A stretch of 64,000 nt of DNA, from contig NW_006768866.1 of assembly GCF_000204055.1 (NCBI RefSeq), positions 63,147-127,146 of the forward strand, read 5' to 3'. The DNA is from Melampsora larici-populina 98AG31 (lineage: Eukaryota > Basidiomycota > Pucciniomycetes > Pucciniales > Melampsoraceae). The translations under genes and the position numbers were made by a program. The notes beneath the pieces were generated by a model, which saw only the letters and a list, made by a program, of their open reading frames with translations, ran no database searches and was not told the origin of the DNA. Below are positions 56,850 through 64,000 of this stretch, one piece after another; the first letter of the stretch is position 1; each line of letters starts with the position of its first letter.

Positions 56850-59228
56850 GGAGATGCTTGGGAGTGAAGGTTGTGCCTCCCCCGAGCGGTAGTGATTTAT
56901 CATCAGAAAATAGTATAATTAATGCACTTGAAATAAAAGATACAAGAATTATTGAAAGCATTACCATTTTCAATGTTAAAAGTGCCACAACCATAAACGC
57001 GAGAGCCCTGATCAACAGCGGAGCTACTCATGAAGCTATAAGTGTGAGGGCTAGGTGCTCTTTGTGGGAGTACTCAGTGCTCACTAAATGGTAAATGGTA
57101 GGTTTCTTAATCTTAACTTCTTTATTTCAAATATGTAGTAGGTACAATTTGAAGTGAAGAAGGAAAAAGAAAGGAAAAAAAAGGACAGTCTGTTTGGACA
57201 AACCCAGACAGACTTCAGTTAATTGACTCCTGAAGAGGAGATTCAGTTATTTATAATAAAATATTATTATCATAAATGAAGGTTGGATCCTGGACCTTCC
57301 TTTAATCTTTATTGTAACAGATCAAAGAGTGAGTTAGTTCACCAATCTGGTTGTCCTTAAAGTCACCAACTTGGGGTTATTCTTAAGGTCAACAGCCTGA
57401 AGTTCTTCTTAAGGTTACTAGCCTGGAGTTGTTGGAGGTCACTAGCCTTGATTGGGTTTCTACTTAGGGGAAGTAGAGGATCCAGAGGGGAATGAAGAAT
57501 TGTATTACCTACTTTTAATCAGGAGCTGATTAAAGTTGATGAAGCTTATCACTAGTCTTATTTGTATAAGACTCTTGATATTTACTTCAGTTGAACTTTA
57601 ATTGTTCTTCAAAAGTAGTGGGTAATAATTGCTTAGGGGAATCTCTGAAGGCTGAGAGAGGAGGGGTTTATATACTCTCCTCTCCAAACCTAACTGTAGT
57701 GATATTTGTTATTATCACTACATTGGTTCAGGGTTAGTTATTGACATGTAGTAATGATTGTTACTAGTAATGCTTAATTACATAGACATCTTATGTGTGG
57801 TATGTAATATAAGCATTTAACTCTTGACACTGAGTTATGAGGTGTAAATGGTGTTTCGTTACATATTACATGTAGTTTTACAGGTTCATGTATATGTAAT
57901 AAAGGTTTTGATACATTGTATTACATGTTACATACAGTCTATGCTCAGTATTTAACATGTAGTTAATCTTATACATAAGTTTTTTACTGTTACAGGTTAG
58001 TTTTGGGTACATGTATATGTACTCAGGGCTGACAATAAGTAAGACCTTCGTAGTGAAAAATCAACTTCAAACCGAGCCTTTAACTCAAGTCAGAAGTGTT
58101 ACAGGCTTCAGTGGACATGAATCCAAAATCACACACACTGGTGACTTTCATGTGAACTCCTGTGATACACCACCAACTACCTTCATTGTAACCGACCTAA
58201 GAGACAAGTATGACATCATTTTAGGCATGCCATGGATCAAGAAGAATTATCAATTGATTGAATGGAAGAATAGCAAATTCAAGAATGAAGAACTTACCAT
58301 TGCGGCTGCGGATTCAGTGTTGTTGAAACCAAAACAAGCCTTGAGAAGTCCTGAGGAACTGCCAAAGAGGCACACTAGGAATTTTGACGAGGGGGTGGAG
58401 TCTACAGGCTCATTCACACCCCCGCAATGTGAGTTCGATTTAACTTTATCAACCAGTATTGAAGAAGCAGCTGGCAAGCCAGCACACCTTCTAGAAAATG
58501 TACCAGAAATTGAGTCGATAAACAAAGAAGAAACTGCAGCTGTCATAACCACAGCTTTGTCCAAGCCAACAACCACCTCAAAGACCCAACCTGGAGTGAA
58601 GCCTGAGAAGTATACTAGGCAAAGTGACAAGGGGTTAAGTCCAGCAATGACTTGTTAAAACCCCCGCAGAGTACGTGTACACCTTTAATTTCCAAAAGTC
58701 GTAAAGAACAAGTGAACAAGCATCCTCATTCCATATTACAGATGAACTCCAAGAAACTGCGCAAGAGCTTACCACAATCAAACATCATTCTGGATCAAAT
58801 TCAACAATCCCAGAGACCAAGCCCAACAATGATACATGCACTCAAGACCTTGTGGAATCCCTCAGCAAAGATTGCCGCAGATAAAGCTAAAGAAACTCCG
58901 CCAAAATTAGCAAAGGAACTTGCGCCTGAATGCTATCATGAGTATTTACATATGTTTGAAAAGGCAAATTCAGATGTATTACCTCCTCACAGACCATACG
59001 ACTTCCGGGTAGACCTTGTTCCAGGAGCAACTCCTCAGGCCGGACGAGTAATTCCCCTATCGCCAGAAGGAAGAAAAGTCTTAAATGAAATGATAGCTAA
59101 GGGTTTGGCAAATGGCACTATAAGACACACCACATCTCCCTGGGCGGCCCCAGTTCTATTCACCGGAAAAAAGGACAGCAATTTAAGACCTTGCTTTGAT
59201 TATAGGAAGCTGAATGCTGTGACTTTTA
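56850..59228 (+). pseudogene. Ty3/gypsy Pol: protease and start of RT, broken
   Basis: The protease active site is ARALINSGATHEAI (usual D-S-G changed to N-S-G). A solo LTR (57043-58034) follows the codons for EAI. Across it, with one ATAAG removed, the frame continues as SKTFVVKNQLQTEP and on to KYDIILGMPWIKKN, the C-terminal protease motif. A frameshift occurs near 58652. The RT N-terminal part follows: VLPPHRPYDFRVDLVPGATP, then TTSPWAAPVLFTGKKD and LRPCFDYRKLNAVT. It stops at a palindromic insertion. The rest of RT, RNase H and integrase were not found in the window. The N-S-G change suggests the protease was already impaired. Confidence 0.75.
57043..58034 (+). mobile_element. Solo LTR, copy 2
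   Basis: It starts TGTGAGGGCTAG and ends CTCAGGGCTGACA, 992 bp, with a perfect 5-bp duplication ATAAG (57038-57042 and 58035-58039). It is the same family as 33341-34261. GGGGTTTATATACTCTCC is identical in both (about 57664) and is a likely promoter TATA region. Confidence 0.9.
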
Positions 59229-60542
59229 ACACTGCACCAAATTGCAAATTTACCGTGGAGTTTAGACAATTGAGTAGACATAGAAAATTATAGAGAAGCT
59301 GGCAAGGGTCAGAAAAATATGAAAAAATAATGGGAGGGCCCATTGATGCATTCCAATTGTCTGGCATATTTTTTCATATTTTTAAAACCGCAATGCATAT
59401 AACACTACACAAAATATAATATCTTCTGGGCAGAAAATATAAAAACCAACAAACAGTGATATTGAGCAGTCTTGGAGAGAGACAAAAATACACAAAAATA
59501 TGCATATTGTTCCTATGGCTGAGACCTTGGATTTGAGTATTTTTTTGTATTTTTAGTGTGCAGATTGTTGATTGTACTAACAAAAAACCTCCAAGTTTCT
59601 CAGATTACAACCTGTAACACGGATTGGAATTTGGCCAAGGGGTGACAAGGGGATATCTGGAATTCTATATCCCTCATATCTTTTGAAATTCTGGGTCAAA
59701 ACACTTGATAGTAAGCTGATTAGGAAGCCATGAAATGCATTTGAATGTTATGTTTAATAGGGGTTCTCAAAGTAGACCCGGTTTGTAAAAACCCGGTTGA
59801 CCCAGTTGACTTTTTGGCTGTGATCTGTCAAAAAATGTCAACTCAATACACAAGGTTACTGCCAAAAAGCAACCGGGTCAACTGGGTTTTCTTGAAACCG
59901 GGCCAACTTTGAGAACCCCTAATGCATCAAATCTGTAGCTCCGCTACAAAAAAACCTATTTGTCTTTGAAACAAGCTCCTATATAGCCACATAGATATTC
60001 TTTGGGATTAGATGCAGGTTTTTTGTCTCAATGAAAGATATAGTCACAGAGTTTGGCTTTCCAATGAACAAAAAATCAAGTGGTTGGACCAAGAATTGAC
60101 AAAGATATAAGGGATTGTTGAATTCAAATTATGCCCTCCAATGTCTGTTACAGGCTGTAATCTAACAATCCTGGAGGTTTTTGGTTAGTACAATCAACAA
60201 TTCTCACACTGAAAATAAAAAAAAAATACTCAAATCCAAGGTCTCAGCCATAGTAACAATATGCATATTTTTGTGTATTTTTGTCTCTCTTCAAGACCGC
60301 TCAATATCACTGTTTGTTGGTTTTTATATTTTCTGCCCAGAAGATATTATATTTTGTGTAGTATTATATGCATTGTGGTTTTAAAAATATGAAAAAATAT
60401 GCCAGACAATCGGAATGCATCAAAGGGCCCTCCCATTATTTTTTCATATTTTTCTGACCCTTGCCAGCTTCTCTATAATTTGCTATGTCTACTCAATTTT
60501 CTAAACTCCACAGTAAATTTGCAATTTGGCGTAGCACTACGC
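59229..60542. mobile_element. Large palindromic element in the gypsy RT
   Basis: Arms of roughly 390 bp (59229-59625 and 60145-60542) are inverted copies. For example, GGAGTTTAGACAATTGAGTA on the left corresponds to TACTCAATTTTCTAAACTCC on the right. The outer end resembles GGCGTAGTGCTACGCC followed by AAATTGCAAATTTACC. A smaller MITE sits in the spacer between the arms. No coding capacity is recognised. Confidence 0.75.
59760..59919. mobile_element. 160-bp MITE with TA target inside the palindrome
   Basis: Ends GGGGTTCTCAAAGT and its reverse complement (ACTTTGAGAACCCC) are flanked by TA (59758-59759 and 59920-59921). The arms continue through ACCCGG / CCGGGT stretches. Confidence 0.8.
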
Positions 60543-62020
60543 CAATTCAATAATATACCATGGAGTTTAGAAAAGTCAAGATGTAGAAAATTCTCAGCAA
60601 TGCATGAGAGGTATGAAAAATTCAAAGAAAATATAGTTGAATCAGTCTTTGATTTCCCATCATGTTGCATATTTCTTCATATTTTTACCTTGAGTTTTGA
60701 AGATGTTACATAGAAAAATGATTTTGGGGTGTATTTGGTCAGAAACTCAAATTTTGGCCAAAACTACCCAGGCTTGGGCAGAAACGTTTCAACAATCCCA
60801 AATACAACAATTTTCTTTCAATCAAACTGGCAGTTGCACATTATCAAAGCCACATACTTGATCTACAGTTTCCATTTGGATGCTAAAACCCTTGCAGGAC
60901 AGATTTATAAGGTTTTCTAGCTTTGCTGTTGGGGACATTGAGTGCTGTACCTTCTTCATTTTTGGATACACACCACTCATTCTAATGTGTATCTGGTAAA
61001 TTAAACATGCAGCTTTCAGAATGTGCAGACATTCCAGATTTTGACACAAAATTGACAATTTGATTGGTCTCACAAGGTTAATGCCTCCATGAATGCCAGT
61101 TTTGGACATAAACTGAGTTTCTGACCTGATATACACTTCTGCCTTAAAAATCTTTAAAAATTTGCAAAATGATGGGCACACACAGAGGAATGCAACCCTT
61201 ATTTTTCCATATTTTTTTGACCCCTTCTGCCTTGTGTATAATTTTCTATGTCTTTTTAATTTTCTAAACTCAGCGGTAAATTTGCAATCTGGCGTAGTGC
61301 TACACCAAATCAAAAATTTACCATGGAGTTTAGAAAAGTCAAAATGAAGAAAATTCTGAGCAATGCTTAAGGGGTTGGAAAAAATTGGAAAATTATGGTT
61401 GAATCCACCTGTGATGTCTCTTTCTTTTGCATACCTTTTCATATTTTTACCTTTAGTATTGAAGATGTTTCAAAGAAAAATGATGTTGGGGTATATTTGG
61501 TCAGAAACCCAAATTATGACCAAAACTACCAAGGTTTGGGCAGAAATGTTTGAATATTCACAAAGACACCAATTTTTTCCAATCAATTTGGTAGTCGCAA
61601 ATCATGAAAGCCGCACCCTGGATCTACAATTCTCATTTAGATGCTAAAACCATTGCGGCAAAGATTTATAAGCTTTTCTTGCTTTGCTGATGGGGACTGT
61701 GATTGCTGTACCTTAGTCATTTTTAGAAACATACCGCCCATTCCAATGTGTACATTGTAAATCAAACATTCAGCATTCAGAATGCAAAGAAATTACATAT
61801 GGTGAACCAAAATGGACAATTTTATTTGTCTCACAAGATTAAAGACTAAATAAGTGCCAGTTTTGGAAAAAAGCTGGGTTTCTGACCTGATATACACTGC
61901 TGCCATAAAAAAATGAAAAAGTATGCAAAATGATAGGCACATGCAGGGGTATGCAGTCCTTATTTTTTCATATTTTTCTGACCCCTTCTGCCGTGTGTAT
62001 AATTTTCTATGTTCTTGCTG
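60543..62020. repeat. Two tandem, diverged relatives of the palindromic element
   Basis: Two direct copies (about 60543-61300 and 61301-62020) share ACCATGGAGTTTAGAAAAGTC at the start, GGTATATTTGGTCAGAAAC-like and GATGCTAAAACC phrases in the middle, and ATAATTTTCTATGT near the end. Each is itself weakly palindromic. At the joints with the previous unit stands GGCGTAGCACTACGCC or a variant. The last copy lacks its right tip. Confidence 0.7.
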
Positions 62021-62331
62021 AAAGGTCTGCTCAAGATTCAACTGAATCTTGAGACCATTTCATCTTTGAGAGCTTTAGAAAATTATACTCCCTTGTGGCT
62101 TGTCTGGGTGCCAATCCATTTTATGCACTTGCACAAATGTGTTGCGCCTTGGGGAAAAAAATATGTGTTCTTAAGATGTAGTAAAACAGAATCTATCCCC
62201 TGAATTCCCATCAAAAGAAAAACAAAATGCTTTTTCAACCTATATTTGCTTGCCAATGTCACAATGAAAATTCTGTTGTTCTACAAGCAATCTCATACCC
62301 CACATGTTGTGGCAGGAAAATCAAATAGAAG
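62021..62331. other. Downstream flank of the secreted-protein gene
   Basis: No gene is seen; AT-rich. Confidence 0.4.
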
Positions 62332-62586
62332 TTAATTCTTTTTGGTTGGATTTGCACACACACCACAGGGGTTCCTGGCACGATCTACTTTACAAACGGA
62401 ACAGTAATAGTCCAGCTCTGAGTCCTCTGAACGACCAGAGCCTACATCATCCCCACCATGTGTGACAAAACAATCTCCAACTGCTGCAGCTACATTTTCA
62501 CTTGCCAAATCTTCCATGGGTGTACCAAGGACTTGATTGAATGATACAGAGATCATGAGCACAACTGCAACAATGCTGAGATTCAT
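62332..62586 (-). CDS. Candidate small secreted protein with CxxC pairs
   Basis: This is an 84-residue frame with no intron. MNLSIVAVVLMISVSFNQVL is a clear signal peptide, with cleavage expected near GTPME. The mature part is acidic in the middle (GGDDVGSGRSEDSELDYY) and ends with CSVC, eight residues and CGVC, then ANPTKKN. The two CxxC pairs could bind a metal ion or form disulfides; a further cysteine is in GDCFV. Size, secretion signal and cysteines fit rust effector candidates, but I recognise no family and expression is unknown. The start is the first ATG and directly precedes the hydrophobic core. Confidence 0.6.
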   Translation of the reverse strand: MNLSIVAVVLMISVSFNQVLGTPMEDLASENVAAAVGDCFVTHGGDDVGSGRSEDSELDYYCSVCKVDRARNPCGVCANPTKKN

Positions 62587-63371
62587 GATGAAAAATCTGA
62601 TGTGTTGACCAAGCGTTAGCTATGGAAAGCCATGAAGAAGTTCATAGATAAAATATGTCAAGACTCACCAGAAAGATATATCAATAGGTTTTGAAAAATT
62701 GTGTGGGTTGCCTGCTGATGTAGACCAATAGTATCTATATCAATCAAATGTGTAAAGATTATAACCCATATAAGCTCAATATGTCTAAAAGATATCTCTA
62801 CATATCAAAAGTAGCCGGGTAGCGGACAAAAAGCACAGGGAAACATACCAAAGACAATTGTGCCCGGTAAACAAACAAATCAATGAGATGCTTGGATAGT
62901 GAGCAAGTTATCAGCAAATCAGGCACCCTTTTATATCCATTGAATACTGGCTATTCAGCTGTTTTTATGACCCTTCCCTGGCATCGAGTCATGGAACACA
63001 ATGCTGTGTTCACTCACATTCCCTTCCGCACAGCTAAAGTGAACATTGACAAGCTCTGTGTTGTGGAGAAGATAGTCGCAGCCTCATGATGCCCCTTTAA
63101 ACTTCTTTCTCCACTTGTATTACACAAATCAGTGTTTTGGAATTCATTTGCTTTGTGTAATAAGATGCATGATTCCCAGTGAAGTGTCACAGTGAAGCTA
63201 TCACCATCAACAGTGACAAGTACCAGGTCTTGAATTCAATTTGCGAGTACTTAAACAGTAGGAGGTCTAGAACACAAGTCTGTTTCAATGTTGTATGGGT
63301 AACACCCCCCCTGCGCAAACTCTGTAGCACAGATAAGTGTATAAATTTTGAAAGACCCTCTACACTTACAG
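62587..63371. other. Upstream region of the secreted-protein gene
   Basis: No other gene is supported; short frames at 62883 and 63179 show no domain. It presumably contains the promoter of the minus-strand gene. Confidence 0.4.
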
Positions 63372-63735
63372 TAAAAGCAGCACAAATCTAAGATGTCACC
63401 CTGCAGTGATTTTTTTCTTCTCCGCTTGTGTCAAAAGTAGCACCAATCTATGATGTCACCCCGCAGTGATCTTTTGTTCTCCATTTGTATCAAAGGCTTC
63501 TCTGCTTGTGTCAAAAGTAGCACCAATCTATGATGTCACCCCGCAGTGATCTTTTGTTCTCCATTTGTATCAAAGGCTTCTCCGCTTGTGTCAAAAGTAG
63601 CACCAATCTATGATGTCACCCCGCAGTGATCTTTTGTTCTCCATTTGTATCAAAGGTAGCACAAATATATGATGTCACCCTGCAGTGATCTTTTCTTCTC
63701 CTCTTGTGTCTAAAGTAGCACAAATCTATGTGTCA
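63372..63735. repeat. 80-bp minisatellite
   Basis: Full units start at 63421, 63501 and 63581 with TC(C/T)GCTTGTGTCAAAAGTAG. Each continues with CACCAATCTATGATGTCACC, then CCGCAGTGATCTTTTGTTC, then CCATTTGTATCAAAGG. Diverged partial units flank them on both sides. Each unit is made of two related halves of about 40 bases. Confidence 0.9.
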
Positions 63736-64000
63736 CTGTCAATAAGCACGCTTATTGAACTAGTAAGTGGAACAATAAAATGTTCAGAAAGATATGAAAG
63801 TTGATCTAACAACTTATAATCAAAAAAGAGAGTAACAAAGGCGGAAGCGCAGTGCGTGACTATTACTAACCAAAGAGGTTTTAAAGATTAATTTAAAAGG
63901 TAATTGGAGTAATATGGACACAGTGGTAGTGTTTGATTAAATTGATTGATTAAAAGATAAAGAACAAAAGAAAGTAGAAAAACAACAAGGGTTTTATACC
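63736..64000. other. Right edge, no gene recognised
   Basis: AT-rich sequence without a supported frame. Confidence 0.4.

Larger units (their letters stand above)
55418..56867 (+). pseudogene. Ty3/gypsy Gag, interrupted by two MITEs
   Basis: The Gag of a Ty3/gypsy element begins with a coiled-coil-like stretch (MDVNIAELLKRMNEMNIKLE). The capsid region follows (PNKFDGAKGQKAEVF; ADYWIKFLEL), and then a CCHC zinc knuckle CYQCGKSNHYIGDC (about 56678-56720). Two MITEs split it (55635-55838 and 56370-56545). In both cases removing the insert and one copy of the target duplication restores the frame exactly (AAG CCT CCT AAG; ACT CAC CAT ACA). One TGA stop remains at 56053-56055. The frame ends at 56865-56867, with pol continuing in the -1 frame. 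Confidence 0.8.

Noticed and set aside
63372..63735. Second CRISPR-like array
   Set aside because: The unit repeats without unique spacers; it is a minisatellite.

Overview
The window looks like nuclear DNA of a basidiomycete, most likely a rust fungus (Pucciniales, Puccinia-like). Three host genes have many short GT-AG introns. The intergenic DNA is AT-rich and packed with transposable elements. There are small secreted cysteine-containing proteins and a larger secreted protein of the kind rusts encode. The species call is inference; no ribosomal or barcode sequence is present.

Host genes. A plasma-membrane H+-ATPase (PMA1 type, 15 exons, 22102-25944) is followed on the same strand by a TRAPPIII subunit, Trs85/TRAPPC8 (13 exons, 26596-31803). 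Further right, an uncharacterised protein with an N-myristoylation-like start (50130-51028, minus) is head to head with a dolichyl-diphosphatase of the CAX4/DOLPP1 type (51369-52394, plus); the two share a 340-bp gap. Secreted-protein candidates are at 12752-14020, 47249-47509 and 62332-62586, all on the minus strand. A broken piece of a Tra2-like RRM protein lies at the left edge.

Left part (0-14 kb): decayed transposon genes, a hAT fragment split by a PIF/Harbinger-like MITE, and a DUF6589-like gene interrupted by a hAT-type MITE with a perfect 8-bp target duplication. From 14.2 to 20.6 kb lies a tyrosine-recombinase retrotransposon (DIRS/Ngaro/PAT type) on the minus strand, bounded by identical 142-bp direct repeats. 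Its five-exon Gag gene ends in a stop codon that sits inside a possible splice donor; removing that intron would fuse Gag to RT-RNase H in frame.

Middle part (33.1-46.8 kb): a nest of insertions. TA-flanked 23-bp terminal inverted repeats enclose a broken hAT (hAT-1). hAT-1 carries a solo LTR and a large foldback element built of TGTAGGCG modules. The end of hAT-1 plus its flank is present as three tandem copies of 1.0 kb. An apparently intact second hAT (hAT-2, 902-residue transposase) sits in the middle copy. Both transposase genes carry an apparent AT-AC intron at the same position.

Right part (54.6-64 kb): a Ty3/gypsy gag-pol with a candidate -1 frameshift site. It is interrupted by two MITEs, by a second solo LTR and by a chain of palindromic elements. 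The window ends with a secreted-protein gene and an 80-bp minisatellite.
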